The position numbers were made by a program, and so were the translations under genes. This document shows positions 35,027-45,987 of a stretch of 61,949 bases of DNA, piece by piece. The notes beneath the pieces are model-generated. The model searched no databases. It saw nothing but the letters and a program-made list of their open reading frames with translations, and was not told the DNA's origin. The stretch is taken from assembly GCA_005503065.1 (NCBI GenBank), contig SCOE01000036.1, positions 1 through 61,949 on the forward strand, written 5' to 3'. Position 1 is the stretch's first letter, and every line of letters begins with the position of its first letter. This DNA comes from Comamonadaceae bacterium ALPHA2B. Lineage in GTDB: Bacteria > Pseudomonadota > Gammaproteobacteria > Burkholderiales > Burkholderiaceae_C.

Positions 35027-35475
35027 ATGCATCTGCTAGTGGTCGAGGACGAAGAGAAGCTCGGTGACTACCTTCGCAAGGGCCTTGTCGAAAGCGGTTT
35101 CAACGTAGAGCTTGCCCGAGAGGGGCCTCACGGACTTGCCCTCGCCCAGACCGGGAACTAGACGCCATCGTGCTGGACATCATGCTGCCCGGCATAGGTG
35201 GCTTTGCCGTCCTTCAGGAACTGCGCAATTCCAGCAAGGTACCCGTGCGCATGCTCACTGCGCGGGACGACGTCGCCGACCGCGTGCGAGGCTTGGAAGG
35301 GGGTGCCGACGACTACCTCGCCAAGCCGTTCGTTTTCACGGAGCTTCTGGCGCGCGTACGAGCGCTTTTGCGGCGCAGCCCGATGCAGGAGGCCACACGA
35401 TACGCGCTGTCAGACCTGCAACTCGACCTGACAACTCGACGCGCCACTCGCGCAGGTCAGCGGCTGGACCTGCCC
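35027..35475 (+). pseudogene. OmpR-family metal response regulator, broken
   Basis: Begins MHLLVVEDEEKLGDYLRKGL, close to the intact CusR-like protein at 49391-50071. One base is missing near 35160 (AACTA-GAC), giving TAG at 35159. The receiver then continues in the next frame with the phosphorylation site LDIMLPGIGGFAVLQ and LTARDDVADRVRGLEGGADD. After LDL at about 35475 the DNA-binding domain is replaced by the 3' side of recombinase B. It is dead twice over: by frameshift and by truncation. Confidence 0.85.
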
Positions 35476-36753
35476 ACCAGGTGCAGCCAGTGATCGCCTT
35501 GGCCATCGATCTCGATCTGTCCCAGGGTGGCGGCCACCAACTCGCTGATCCGCAGGCCTGTGGCATACGCAAAGTCGAGCACGAATCGAAGGCGCTGCGC
35601 CGCTGGCGCGTCCCAGTGGTGCCCCCATTCCAAACCGTTGGCCACCGCCTGGACCAAAGACCATTCACCTTCGCTGAAAACCCGCGTGATGGCGGTCGAT
35701 TCCGAGCGCGATGCACCGTGCACCTTGATGCCGGTAAACGGGTTGGCCAGGGTGTAGCGCTGCTGAATCAGCCAGCGGAACATCGCGCCCACCACCGACA
35801 AGGCGTAGGCCACGGAACGTGGTGCCAGATCGCCCGTGAATGGCTTCCAGTCGCTGGCCGTGCACGGCCGCGCTGGACCCACCCAGCGCCGGGACGGCGT
35901 GGGATGCCGCAGGAACGCGCGGTAGGCGATCGCGTCTTCGGTGGTGAGAGAAGTCAACGCCCGGCCGCGCTCGAGCACGGCCCAGAGAATCAGCCGTTCG
36001 GCTTCCTTGCGATAGGCCACGCTGCGTGGCCTCGGACTCGTGAAGTCCGAGCCAGACCCGCACTACCTCATAGTCATTGTTGGCACTCAGCGTGCAGGTC
36101 GACGCCGGCGCCCGGAAGGTTCCCTGCGAGCCGTCGACATCCTGCGGAACATAGAGCCGTTCTCAAGGCACCACATCGTGCTGCGCGGCGATAGGAACAA
36201 GCGAGCGTGCGCGCTCGGTCAATTCCGCGTGCTCCGCGAAGAAGGCCTCGATGTGCTTGGCGCTGGTCGCGCCAAGGCCCGGGACTGGAGCCCACCAGCG
36301 ACGCCGGCGCGGCACGCGCACCGTCAGGTCGGCCAAGGTCTTGATGCCATGCGCCTCAAGCGCTCGAGCCGCACGCGGCGGTAGCCATTGGTCCACGCGA
36401 TCCGTCACCAGCGGCGCCGGCGTCGGCAGAAGACGCACTGTTTCAATGGCTTGCAGAACATCCCGAGCACGCCGCAGCCGCTCGGCGGCTGGATGCTCCA
36501 ACAGGCTGGCCAGGTCTTCGCGATGGCGAGCGCGTGCGAAGCCGGCCAGTTGCTTGCGGATCACGCTCAGCATCGCGCGCGAGGACTGACCATCCGCGTT
36601 GTCGTGGCCGAGGTAGTGCGCGACGGCAGCAAGGGCGTTCAGGCCGACATACCAAGCCCGCAGCGCAGCCAAAGACGCCGACCTCGGGAATCCGATGGGA
36701 GACTCGACTCCCCCCGATTCAGCCTCGGCCTTCGCAACCTGGTGCGTTTTCAT
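35476..36753 (-). pseudogene. Tyrosine recombinase B (DUF3701-type N-terminus), decayed
   Basis: From ATG 36753 the N-terminal helical DUF3701-like domain is readable (PRSASLAALRAWYVGLN, then VPGLGATSAKHIEAFFAEH) to a nonsense TGA at 36165 where Trp is expected (VVP-stop-ERLYVP). The frame continues, then has a one-base insertion near 36020. The catalytic domain reads DFAYATGLRISELVAATLGQ, with the catalytic Arg, up to the junction with the response regulator fragment near 35476. The His and Tyr motifs are lost. Confidence 0.82.
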
Positions 36754-36779
36754 CGCACGAGTTTGCTCAGATAAAAAAG

Positions 36780-36809
36780 CTATTGTGATAAGAAGAGTTA
36801 TCGCAATAG
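36780..36809. other. dif-like palindromic site upstream of recombinase B
   Basis: CTATTGTGATAA, a six-base spacer GAAGAG, then TTATCGCAATAG: 12-bp arms with one mismatch. Arm length, the GATAA/TTATC inner ends and the 6-bp spacer match the layout of XerCD dif and other tyrosine recombinase core sites. It lies 27 bases before the recombinase start. It could instead be an operator. Confidence 0.55.
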
Positions 36810-37318
36810 TTGCTTTGATTCATTCACTTCTTGTGCTTCAACTGATGCAGCCGTTTTGAGCGGCAAATCCGATTACACCGTGCCTCTGTGATCTCTATGG
36901 AACCCATACCGTCCTCGCGGTGCTTGGGCGCTCGGCGGCCGGCTTCATACGCCTCCCACTTGCGCGGCCGCTACTGGCCCCCTAGCTACGACGCACCAAG
37001 TGAGGCTCGAGGGCCAGCTCCATGGCGTAGGCCCACGGCAGCTGTCGCGGTCGGCGTCACGGGCTGTGACGGGCTATGATTTGAGCCTACGGTTCTCTCT
37101 GCTTTGCGCAACGTGCATTTGGGGCTGCGCGGACCGGTTCGGCCTTCGCATTTGCCCCTTTCCTTGGCGTCTCACTCGCCATCGTCTTGGACGACCGTTC
37201 AAGCAGTTGGTTGATGGCAGTAGTGGGCACTGATGCTCGCAGGCGTACTGTTGGACTTGACGGAATCGCCTGGACATGAATATGCGTACTACAGAGTTGC
37301 TGGACTTCAATCGCGCGC
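36810..37318. other. Region without a supportable gene
   Basis: About 500 bases with short frames only. It separates the decayed recombinase from the phospholipase D-like gene and probably holds that gene's promoter. Confidence 0.45.
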
Positions 37319-38941
37319 ATGAGCGACAAACTGCTCGACATGAAGCAAGAGATTTTTAGCGGACTGATCTGCCGTTGGCGCCTTGCAATGGCGAGCACCT
37401 TGCTCGCTTTGTCTGGTTGCCTCGGGCTACCGCCGGCGCCACCGTCAGCGCCCAGTGACGCACTTGCCGCGTCACCGGCAGCGCCACTTTTCAAAGTCGC
37501 AGAAAATTCACGGGCGGGAGAAGGCAGCAGCGGCTTTCGTTTGCTGCCGTCTGGTACGGACGCTCTACAGGCGCGCCTAGAGCTCGCTCGGCTGGCGACT
37601 AAGTCGCTGGACCTTCAATACTTCATCTTTCAATCCGACTCTACCGGCCGCGAGATGATACGGGCTTTGCGCGATGCTGCGGCCCGTGGAGTTCGAGTGC
37701 GCCTGTTGATCGACGATCTATATACACAAGGTCAAGACGAACTGCTGGGCTGCCTGGCCGCGCACGAGCGAGTCGAGGTTCGGTTGTTCAACCCATTCGC
37801 TCTAAGGGCTGGTGGTGTGTTCGCTCGATTCGCGGCATCGCCATTCTTCTTTGGGCGTTTGAATCATCGGATGCACAACAAGTTGTTTGTCGCCGATGCA
37901 GTCTGGGCGATCACCGGAGGCCGCAACATTGGCGATGAATATTTCACGCGCAATGACGCGGGCAACTTCATCGACCTCGATGTGCTGGCTGCAGGAAAGA
38001 TCGTCGGTGATATGTCTCGCCAGTTCGACCTCTACTGGAACAGTGCCGCCGCTGTGCCAATCGAATACGTCGCGGCACGATCGGCGTCTGTGTCCGCGCT
38101 ATGCGATCGCTTTGAGACGCTGACCCTATCCGCGTCAGCATCGGTGTCGGCGCTGGCGGGGGCCGATGTACCTGACGCGCTGGGCCGTCCCCCAGTGGCG
38201 ACGGAGTTCAATGTTGGCCGTGTACATCTGGCGTGGGGCGACGGCGAATCCTATGCGGACGTTCCTGGCAAAGCGCTCTCCGCATCACAGACCGGAGGAC
38301 GGCAAGAGCATGGCTCCAACCCCGTGAGGCTCAACGCCTTGGAGCACATCCGTGCCGCATCGGGAGAAGTATTGCTTACTTCACCATATTTCATCCCGGG
38401 ACGAGCTGGTGTCAACCTCCTCGCCGAGGCGGTTCGAAAGGGTGTCAAGGTCAGTGTGTTGACCAATTCACTCGCATCGACCGATCAGCCGCTCGTGCAC
38501 GGGGCCTATCGTCGCTATAGACCCGCGCTCCTGACGGCCGGTGTTGCACTATTCGAGTTAAGCCCGCAGCGCGCCGGACGCGACGAGCAACGCAAGCTCT
38601 TTGGACTGTCTGTTGGGGGACTACATACCAAATCGCTTGTGATCGACAGAAAGGAATTGTTCGTCGGCTCCATGAATTTCGACCCCCGCTCCGATCGCAT
38701 CAACACGGAAAGCGCGCTGGCGATTCATGTTGCGGAAGTTGCCGAAGACGCTGCTCGTCTGGCTACATTGTCCAAAATGCAGGCGGCGCATCAACTACGG
38801 TTGCCCGAAGGGCAGACTCTCCAATGGATTGCACCGGCCGACGGCGACGGGCCCGTTCATGTGGATGAACCCGAGTCGGAATTCTGGCAAAAGATCTGGT
38901 TGCTGTTCACCAGTCAATTCGCGCCGGAAGGCTTGTTGTGA
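37319..38941 (+). CDS. Phospholipase D-like lipoprotein (cardiolipin synthase family)
   Basis: A 540-residue protein. The lipobox LALSGC near residues 29-34 marks a periplasm-facing lipoprotein, followed by an Ala/Pro linker. Two HKD motifs are present: H186-x-K in HNKLFVAD with GGRNIGDEY, and H436-x-K in HTKSLVID with GSMNFDPRS. Two HKD motifs make a complete phosphatidyltransferase/phospholipase D active site. It probably acts on phospholipids in the envelope. It converges on cusA, so it is not part of the copper operon. Confidence 0.8.
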   Translation: MSDKLLDMKQEIFSGLICRWRLAMASTLLALSGCLGLPPAPPSAPSDALAASPAAPLFKVAENSRAGEGSSGFRLLPSGTDALQARLELARLATKSLDLQYFIFQSDSTGREMIRALRDAAARGVRVRLLIDDLYTQGQDELLGCLAAHERVEVRLFNPFALRAGGVFARFAASPFFFGRLNHRMHNKLFVADAVWAITGGRNIGDEYFTRNDAGNFIDLDVLAAGKIVGDMSRQFDLYWNSAAAVPIEYVAARSASVSALCDRFETLTLSASASVSALAGADVPDALGRPPVATEFNVGRVHLAWGDGESYADVPGKALSASQTGGRQEHGSNPVRLNALEHIRAASGEVLLTSPYFIPGRAGVNLLAEAVRKGVKVSVLTNSLASTDQPLVHGAYRRYRPALLTAGVALFELSPQRAGRDEQRKLFGLSVGGLHTKSLVIDRKELFVGSMNFDPRSDRINTESALAIHVAEVAEDAARLATLSKMQAAHQLRLPEGQTLQWIAPADGDGPVHVDEPESEFWQKIWLLFTSQFAPEGLL

Positions 38942-38982
38942 TTGCTGATGTCGACAAGGTGCCGTGCTTGGACTTTTCGCCA

Positions 38983-41900
38983 TTACGCTTGGCGAGACGA
39001 ATGCTGATCAGCCGGCTCGCGCGGCCGTCGCATCAGCAGGTACGCCGCGGGGATCACGAACATCGACAGCAACGGGGCTGTGATCATTCCGCCCACCATC
39101 GGCGCGGCAATTCGCTGCATCACTTCGGAACCGGTGCCGGTCCCCCACATGATCGGGAACAGGCCCGCCAAGATGACGGCCACCGTCATCGCCTTCGGAC
39201 GCACGCGCAGCACCGCGCCTTCGCGGATCGCGTCCAACAAATCGGCCGTGCTCGTCTTGCCCTGGTCGACCCGGTCGTCCCAGGCGTGCTTCAAGTACAG
39301 CAGCATGATCACGCCGAACTCCGCGGACACACCGGCTAGCGCGATGAAACCGACCGCCCCTGCGACAGACAGGTTGTAGCTCAGCAGGTACAGCAGCCAG
39401 ATGCCGCCAACCAGGGCGAACGGCAGCGCGGCCATGATCAGGAGCGCTTCGCCGAACCGCTTGAAGGTCAGGTACAGCAGCACGAAGATGATGAGCAGCG
39501 TGAACGGCACCACCACCTTCAGCTTGGCGGTGGCCCGCTCCAGGAACTCGAACTGGCCGGACCAGGAGACGGAGTAGCCCGGCGGCAGCTTCACGTCCTT
39601 CGCGACCGCGCGCTGCATATCCTGCACCGCCGAGCGCAGATCGCGTCCGCGAATGTCCACATAGACCCAGCCCGACAGCCGCGCGTTCTCGCTGCGCAGC
39701 ATGGGCGGCCCGTCCGCAACGCGGATGTCCGCGACATCGGAGAGCAGCAGTCGTGCCCCGCGCGCGGTGACGATCGGCAAGGTCCGCAACCGCTCCAGCG
39801 AATCGCGGATCTCGCGGGGGTAGCGCACATTGATCGGAAAGCGCTGCAGCCCTTCCACTGTCTCGCCGACGTTCTCGCCGCCGACCGCCGAGGCGATGAC
39901 CGACTGCACATCGGCGATGTTCATGCCGAAACGCGCTGCCGCGTCACGCCGGATGTTCACATCCACGTAGCGACCGCCGGCGAGGCGTTCGGCCAGCGCG
40001 CTGGAGACACCCGGCACGTCTTTGAGCACGCGCTCGATATCGACCGTGATGCGGTCGATGGTTGCCAGGTCGGTGCCCGCCACCTTCACACCCACCGGGC
40101 TCTTGATCCCGGTGGCCAGCATGTCGATGCGGTTGCGGATCGGGGGCACCCAGATGTTGGTGAGGCCCGGCACCTTCACGATGCGATCCAGTTCTTCGAC
40201 CAGCTTGTCCTGCGTCATGCCGGCGCGCCACTGTTCGCGCGGCTTGAACTGGATGGTGGTTTCGAACATCTCCATCGGTGCCGGGTCGGTGGCCGACTCC
40301 GCGCGCCCAGCCTTGCCGTAGACGCTGGCCACTTCCGGGACCGTCTTGATCAGGCGGTCGGTCTGCTGCAGCAACTCGCCGGCCTTGCCCGTCGACAGGC
40401 CCGGCAGTGCCGAGGGCATGTAGAGCAGGTCGCCCTCGTCCAGGCGCGGCATGAACTCCCCGCCGATGTGCTTCAGCGGCCACAGGCTCAGGACCAGCAC
40501 GACCACGGCGCCCGACAGCGTCAGCTTCGGCCAGCGCAGTACCGAGTCCAGCAGCGGCCGGTAGACCGTGATCAGCAGCCGGTTGAGCGGGTTGGTCTTC
40601 TCGTCGGGGATCTTGCCGCGGATCAGGTAGCCCATCAGCACCGGGATCAGCGTGACCGCCAGTCCGGCTGCCGCAGCCATCGCGTAGGTCTTGGTGAAGG
40701 CCAGTGGAGAGAACATGCGTCCTTCCTGGGCCTCGAGCGTGAACACCGGGATGAACGACAGTGTGATGATGAGCAGCGAGAAGAACAAGGCCGGCCCGAC
40801 TTCGGCTGCCGAGTCGGCGACGACGCGCCAGTGGCTCTCTCCCTGCAGACGCTGCCCGGGATGCTCGTGGTTCCACTGCTCGATGTGCTTGTGGGCGTTC
40901 TCGATCATCACCACCGCCGCATCGACCATCGCGCCAATGGCGATCGCGATGCCGCCCAGCGACATGATGTTGGCATTGACGCCCTGATAGCGCATCACGA
41001 TGAACGCCGCCAGGATGCCAATCGGCAGCGAGACGATCGCGACAAAGGCCGAGCGCAGGTGGAATAGGAAGATGAAGCACACGACCGCCACGACGAGGAA
41101 TTCCTCGAGCAGCTTGAAGCCGAGGTTGCGCACCGCCCGCTCGATCAGGTTGGACCGGTCGTAGATCGGCACGATCTCCACCCCCTGGGGCAAACTCTCC
41201 TGCAGCGTCTGGAGCTTTTCTTTCACGGCGGTGATGGTTTCCAAGGCATTCTTACCCGAGCGCATCACGATCACGCCGCCAACGGCTTCGCCCTCACCAT
41301 CGAGCTCGCCAATGCCGCGACGCATCTCCGGCCCGACCTGAATGCGGGCCACGTCGCCCAGGCGTACGGACACGCCGGCGTCGGTGGTCATTAGGGGGAT
41401 CTTGCGAAAGTCCTCCAGGCCCTGGAGGTAACCCGTGGCTCGCACCATGTATTCGGCCTCGCCAAGTTCGAGCACTGAGCCGCCGGTTTCTTGGTTGGCT
41501 TTCTGGATGGCCTCGACGACCTGGGTATGCGGGATCCGGTAGGCCGCCAGTTTCTCGGGATCGAGCACGACCTGGTACTGACGCACCATGCCGCCCACGG
41601 AGGCCACCTCGGCGACATTGGGCACGGTCTTCAGTTCGTACTTGAGGAACCAGTCCTGCAGGGCGCGCAGTTGCGAAGCGTCCTGTGTGCCGCCGCGGTC
41701 GACCAGCGCGTACTGGTAGATCCAGCCGACGCCGGTGGCATCGGGCCCGAGCGAGGCCTTGGCACCGGCGGGCAGGCGCGACTGCACCTGGTTCAGGTAC
41801 TCCAGCACCCGCGAGCGCGCCCAGTACAGGTCGGTCCCGTCCTCGAACAGCACGTAGACGAAGGAATCGCCGAAGAACGAATAGCCGCGCACTGTCTTCG

Positions 41901-42135
41901 CACCCGGCACTGACAGCATGGTCGTGGTGAGCGGGTAGGTGATCTGGTTCTCGACAATGCGCGGCGCCTGGCCCGGATAGGTCGTGCGGATGATGACCTG
42001 GACGTCCGAAAGGTCGGGCAACGCATCCAGCGGCGTGCGCAGCACCGAATACACGCCCCAGGCGCTGACCATCAGGGTGGCCAGCAGGACGAGGAACCGG
42101 TTGGCGATAGACCAGCGGATGAGCCTGGCGATCAT
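38983..42135 (-). CDS. cusA: Copper/silver RND efflux pump CusA
   Basis: A 1050-residue inner-membrane RND transporter. The start ATG 42135 overlaps the cusB stop (ATGA). It carries the HME-RND hallmarks, and the three methionines that pass Cu(I)/Ag(I) in E. coli CusA are all conserved in context: [18 protein letters not shown] and [11 protein letters not shown] proton-relay motif lies in the helices around [20 protein letters not shown]. It exports monovalent copper or silver from the periplasm/cytoplasm through CusC. Third gene of cusCBA. Confidence 0.93.
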   Translation of the reverse strand: MIARLIRWSIANRFLVLLATLMVSAWGVYSVLRTPLDALPDLSDVQVIIRTTYPGQAPRIVENQITYPLTTTMLSVPGAKTVRGYSFFGDSFVYVLFEDGTDLYWARSRVLEYLNQVQSRLPAGAKASLGPDATGVGWIYQYALVDRGGTQDASQLRALQDWFLKYELKTVPNVAEVASVGGMVRQYQVVLDPEKLAAYRIPHTQVVEAIQKANQETGGSVLELGEAEYMVRATGYLQGLEDFRKIPLMTTDAGVSVRLGDVARIQVGPEMRRGIGELDGEGEAVGGVIVMRSGKNALETITAVKEKLQTLQESLPQGVEIVPIYDRSNLIERAVRNLGFKLLEEFLVVAVVCFIFLFHLRSAFVAIVSLPIGILAAFIVMRYQGVNANIMSLGGIAIAIGAMVDAAVVMIENAHKHIEQWNHEHPGQRLQGESHWRVVADSAAEVGPALFFSLLIITLSFIPVFTLEAQEGRMFSPLAFTKTYAMAAAAGLAVTLIPVLMGYLIRGKIPDEKTNPLNRLLITVYRPLLDSVLRWPKLTLSGAVVVLVLSLWPLKHIGGEFMPRLDEGDLLYMPSALPGLSTGKAGELLQQTDRLIKTVPEVASVYGKAGRAESATDPAPMEMFETTIQFKPREQWRAGMTQDKLVEELDRIVKVPGLTNIWVPPIRNRIDMLATGIKSPVGVKVAGTDLATIDRITVDIERVLKDVPGVSSALAERLAGGRYVDVNIRRDAAARFGMNIADVQSVIASAVGGENVGETVEGLQRFPINVRYPREIRDSLERLRTLPIVTARGARLLLSDVADIRVADGPPMLRSENARLSGWVYVDIRGRDLRSAVQDMQRAVAKDVKLPPGYSVSWSGQFEFLERATAKLKVVVPFTLLIIFVLLYLTFKRFGEALLIMAALPFALVGGIWLLYLLSYNLSVAGAVGFIALAGVSAEFGVIMLLYLKHAWDDRVDQGKTSTADLLDAIREGAVLRVRPKAMTVAVILAGLFPIMWGTGTGSEVMQRIAAPMVGGMITAPLLSMFVIPAAYLLMRRPREPADQHSSRQA

Positions 42136-43811
42136 GGCTTGCCCCCCGGCTTGGACGGTGAGGCGGGCACGGCGCCAGGCGCGTCTGGCGTCACGCGGGT
42201 GAGTTGCGGCAGGTCGTCCTTGTCGATGAAGAACTCGAAGCTCGCGCGGTCGCCGGCCTTCACGTTGCCCGGCGCGCCGCCAGGCGGCAGCTTGAACTCC
42301 ATGGTCATCGCGCCCCACTTCATCGTTGGAATCGGACCGTGCGAGAAGGTCATCGTGTCCGCGGTAATGCTTTCCACCTTGCCTTCCCCCAAGTGCTTTG
42401 GAACCCCTGTAGCCGCTGTGGCGGGGGTGCTGACTGCAGGCGCTGCCGCGGTAGGCGCGGCGTTCAGGCGCGCCTCGACACCCTTGAGACTTGCCTCCGA
42501 GTCGATCAAGAACTGCGAGGACACCACGACACGCTGGCCGGCCTGCAGCCCACGCTTGATCTCGGTCTGGCCGCCGCTCTCCAGTCCGATCTCGACGTCG
42601 ACCGGCCGGAACCGACCGTTGTCCTCTGCGAGCATGGCGACCGAGCGCTTGCCCGTCTGGATGACGGCCTCGGTCGGGATCAGCAGCGCCTTGTCGGCGC
42701 GCGTATCCGTGAAATTCATCGAGATGAACATGCCGGGCAACAGCCTGCCGGTCGAATTTGCCAATTCCATGCGTGCTTTGAGGGTGCGCGTCGCCGGATT
42801 CACATCGGGAAGAATGGCTTGCACTCTTCCATCGAAGGTCTCGCCGGGCGCGGCGGGCGTTCTGGCCTGCACCCTGGCGCCCAGTCGAACCAGCGCCGCC
42901 TGGCTCTCGGGGACTTCGGCGCTGGCCCAGACGGTGGCCAGGCCGTTGATGCGAAACAGCGTAGTGCCAGCGCTCACCGTCATGCCTTCGCGCGCGGCGA
43001 GTTCAGTGACGACGCCACCGATTGGCGCGGCCAGCGTGATGCGAGGCTGGGTGCGGCCGCTGCGTGCGACGAGTTCGATTTGTCCGTCGCTCATGCCGAC
43101 CTGGCGCATGCGTTGACGCGCGCCGTCGACCAGTGGGGCCAGGTCGGTGCCGCGCATGCGTTGCACCGACAGGAACTCCTCCTGTGCTGCAATCCATTCC
43201 GGGACGTAGAGCTCGGCCAGGGCCTGGCCTTTCTTCACTTGATCGAGCGTTGCGCGCACGTTCAGGCGTTCGACGTAGCCGGTCGCCCGGGCCTGCACGA
43301 TGACCTGGTCACGCTCGTTGAAGGCGATGCTGCCGACCGTAGCCACCTGCGGCGACACGCTGCCCTCGGACACAAGAGCGGTTCGTACACCCAAATTCTG
43401 CTGCACCCGTGCACTTACCGTCACGCTATTCTGGTCGCCGTCACCGCCTGCGTAGACGGGCGACATCATCATGTCCATGAAGGGCGACTTCGCCGGCTTG
43501 TCGAACTTGTTCCCGGGCACCATTGGGTCGTGGTAATAGAGGATCTTCTTTCCATTGGCCGGATCGGTGTCGCCGGCCTTCAGCCCCGCCGCGATGTGGC
43601 GCCGGGTGGCGTCCTCACCGGTCTCGTTGGCGGAAACTGGTGATGCCATCGGGGCGCTCGCTGTGGGCATGGACGCCGCCGGACTCCCCTTGGCGGTGGG
43701 TGACGGGGCCATGCTCCTGCCGCGCTGCAACCCGAAGGTGTACGCGCCAAGGGCGGCCGCAGCGAGGATCGCCGCAGCGATCAATCCAAGGAAAAAGGGT
43801 CGGGTTTTCAT
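42132..43811 (-). CDS. cusB: CusB periplasmic adaptor with fused CusF domain
   Basis: A 559-residue membrane fusion protein. An N-terminal membrane anchor ([19 protein letters not shown]) is followed by a heavy-metal-binding segment ([20 protein letters not shown]) with Met-rich DMMMSP, then barrel-sandwich and beta domains. Residues about 455-545 form a CusF-like domain with the Cu(I) cluster [12 protein letters not shown] (Trp and two Met). In E. coli CusF is a separate chaperone; the fusion hands copper directly to the pump. Overlaps both cusC and cusA by ATGA. Confidence 0.92.
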   Translation of the reverse strand: MKTRPFFLGLIAAAILAAAALGAYTFGLQRGRSMAPSPTAKGSPAASMPTASAPMASPVSANETGEDATRRHIAAGLKAGDTDPANGKKILYYHDPMVPGNKFDKPAKSPFMDMMMSPVYAGGDGDQNSVTVSARVQQNLGVRTALVSEGSVSPQVATVGSIAFNERDQVIVQARATGYVERLNVRATLDQVKKGQALAELYVPEWIAAQEEFLSVQRMRGTDLAPLVDGARQRMRQVGMSDGQIELVARSGRTQPRITLAAPIGGVVTELAAREGMTVSAGTTLFRINGLATVWASAEVPESQAALVRLGARVQARTPAAPGETFDGRVQAILPDVNPATRTLKARMELANSTGRLLPGMFISMNFTDTRADKALLIPTEAVIQTGKRSVAMLAEDNGRFRPVDVEIGLESGGQTEIKRGLQAGQRVVVSSQFLIDSEASLKGVEARLNAAPTAAAPAVSTPATAATGVPKHLGEGKVESITADTMTFSHGPIPTMKWGAMTMEFKLPPGGAPGNVKAGDRASFEFFIDKDDLPQLTRVTPDAPGAVPASPSKPGGKP

Positions 43812-45163
43812 TGTTGAGGCTCCTTGACGTCCACCGTCGTTGTCGACTCACTGGCAGCGAGTGCTGCGTGGCCGGCCGGAATCAGGAATTCGAGCTGAGC
43901 CCATAGGCTGGCGGTTTCCATCTCGAGGCGCAGACGTTCCATGCGCGTGTCGATCTCCATGCGTCGCGCCTCGAGCGCGGCGCTCAGGGTTCCTGCGCCG
44001 CCGCGGTAGGCGGCCAGTACAGCCTGCGTGCGTTCGGAGGCGAGCGGAATCAGGGAGCTGTCGTACAAAGCCAGCCGCTTCCGGTTGCTCTGCCATTGCT
44101 GCAGCAGGGAGAGTGCTTCGGCGGTGCTTTCTCGGGTGGCCTCTTCCCGCTGGGCCTGCATCTGCTCGGCCGTCGCAAGCTTGGCTGCGAGCTCCCGGTC
44201 CTGGCGATTCTTCTGGTCGAGCTGCAGTGGGATCGACACGTTGAGTGAAACCATGTTCGAGTAGGCTGGACCACGCTGGCTGTACATCAGCTCGACGGTC
44301 CAGTCGGAGCGCTTGTTGCTCTGCGCGACGTCGGCATCCGCGCGCGCTACGGCTTCCTGCCGTGCCATCAGTGCGATCTGGGGATGCTCACCGATGTAAG
44401 CCTCCAGATTGCGGGCGTCCAGGCGGACGGAGCCCAGATCCGGGAGCACCGTCGAGGGCTGGGGTGTGCCCGGCCCAACCCAGCGCGCCAGGCGCGTTTG
44501 AGCCGTGGCGATCTGGCGCTCCTGCGCAAGGATTCGGTCGTCCAGTTGCGCCAATGCGGAGCGCGCAGTAAACACATCGGCCTGCGTGCCACGACCGCCA
44601 CGGTAGGCAGCGTTGGCGCCCTCGATCTGCAGGCTCAGCTCGGCACGTTGTGTTTGCAGGAGGTCTCGCATTCGACCCTGGTAGTAGCGATCGAGCCAGG
44701 CAGTTGCGGTGTCGCGTCGAAGGTTGGCCAAGGCCACGGCGCGACCCGCTTCGGCGACATCGACTTCACGGTCAAAACGCGCCGCGCGAGCCTGGCGCTT
44801 GTCGGAGCGGGTGAGCTCCTGCATCACCCCGATCGAGCGCATCGTCATGAAATCGCGTGTGAGGCTGAAACGGTCGCTGCCGTTGACCGGCAGGTTGCTG
44901 ATGCCGGCCTTCAGCACCGGGTCGGGCAGTTGCCCAGCGGCCACGGCCATGGCGCGCGCTGCGCTAGCAGCCGCATTCTGCGCGACGAGCTGGCGCGAGC
45001 GCTCCTCGGCAAGCCGCAGCGCCGAGTCGAGTGTGAGCGCCTGAGAGGCCTGTTGCGCTCGGGCGTCGAGGCTGAGGGTGCCGGCACACAGCGCCAACGC
45101 CATGGCCCAGTGACGGGGCCAGCGCCCTGCGCTCGGCCTGGCGGGGAAAGAAACGGTGAACAT
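43808..45163 (-). CDS. cusC: Outer-membrane efflux protein CusC (TolC family)
   Basis: A 451-residue TolC-fold protein from ATG 45163, which has AGGAGA just upstream. Signal peptide MALALCAGTLSLDARA. Two repeats of helices carry ALTLDSALRLAEERSRQ, then GNLPV-type loops, NAAYRGGRGTQADVFTARSAL and VLAAYRGGAGTLSAALEARR, the matched repeat motifs of OEPs. No lipobox. First gene of cusCBA on the minus strand, with four-base overlaps throughout. Confidence 0.9.
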   Translation of the reverse strand: MFTVSFPARPSAGRWPRHWAMALALCAGTLSLDARAQQASQALTLDSALRLAEERSRQLVAQNAAASAARAMAVAAGQLPDPVLKAGISNLPVNGSDRFSLTRDFMTMRSIGVMQELTRSDKRQARAARFDREVDVAEAGRAVALANLRRDTATAWLDRYYQGRMRDLLQTQRAELSLQIEGANAAYRGGRGTQADVFTARSALAQLDDRILAQERQIATAQTRLARWVGPGTPQPSTVLPDLGSVRLDARNLEAYIGEHPQIALMARQEAVARADADVAQSNKRSDWTVELMYSQRGPAYSNMVSLNVSIPLQLDQKNRQDRELAAKLATAEQMQAQREEATRESTAEALSLLQQWQSNRKRLALYDSSLIPLASERTQAVLAAYRGGAGTLSAALEARRMEIDTRMERLRLEMETASLWAQLEFLIPAGHAALAASESTTTVDVKEPQQ

Positions 45164-45303
45164 GAGATCTCCTGACGACAAACCCCGTGGGGCAGGTGTC
45201 GGGCCGCTGCGCCACGCACAGGTGAAACCCGTGCGGACGGCAAGGCACGACCGGTGCGCCGTCCCGGCTCGCGAGAGCCGTCGGCGCAGCGTCGATCAGT
45301 GGA

Positions 45304-45750
45304 TCAGGTTCGGTAGACGCAGTGCAGGATGGCGTGCGGGGGCGATGCCGCCACCAGTGCACTCAAGGAAGCCGCCGCAGGGCGTGGAGGCTGTGTTGTG
45401 TCGGGCGCCCAAGGCGTCACGAGAAGCGGTGCCAGCAGCGCGACGGGGATCGTCAGCGTGGATGCATGGTCGCTTTGCTGGCCGAATTTGCAGTGCTCGG
45501 CACAGAGATTGGCAGAGGCCGCATCTGTCATGCCGACCATGTCCCTGCAAGGGGGCGACTGCGTGGTCACGTCATCGCTTACCTCGACAATCGCGGTCGT
45601 ATCGCCGGCCATCGGCATCGAGGCAACTGGGGTCGTGTCCATCGCGGCCGACGAGAGTGCTGGGCAGGCATAGGCGGCGATCGACAACTGCGCGAATAGC
45701 AGCATACCGATCAGCCCGCGGGCGATCAATTGCACCAGGCGGCGTGTCAT
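45304..45750 (-). CDS. Copper-region exported Cys/Met/His-containing protein
   Basis: A 148-residue protein from ATG 45750 with signal peptide GLIGMLLFAQLSIAAYACPA. The mature part contains SPPCRDMVGM, LCAEHCKFGQQSDH and the C-terminal HAILHCVYRT, a composition suited to copper binding. Similar unnamed proteins commonly precede cusC in Burkholderiales. Lies 140 bases upstream of cusC on the same strand and may be co-transcribed. Upstream in-frame codons are rejected because they bury the signal peptide. Confidence 0.62.
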   Translation of the reverse strand: MTRRLVQLIARGLIGMLLFAQLSIAAYACPALSSAAMDTTPVASMPMAGDTTAIVEVSDDVTTQSPPCRDMVGMTDAASANLCAEHCKFGQQSDHASTLTIPVALLAPLLVTPWAPDTTQPPRPAAASLSALVAASPPHAILHCVYRT

Positions 45751-45987
45751 GACTGCGTCCTTGGCAATGCAGACCAAAGCATATTCGTGGCGCGAGGTGC
45801 GCCACAAACGAGCTCGGAAACGCTTGCAATAGAGGCCATGAAAGGACGCATTGGAACGCTGTGTGTGGGACTGGCCTGCGCGAGGTAGTTCTGCGAATTC
45901 TAGACGTTGTGGTCTAGCACAGGCCGCAAGTTGCGGCAATATGCGCGGCTCGCGGTCGCGAGTGCACCGAGGCTGTGCGCCAATCCA

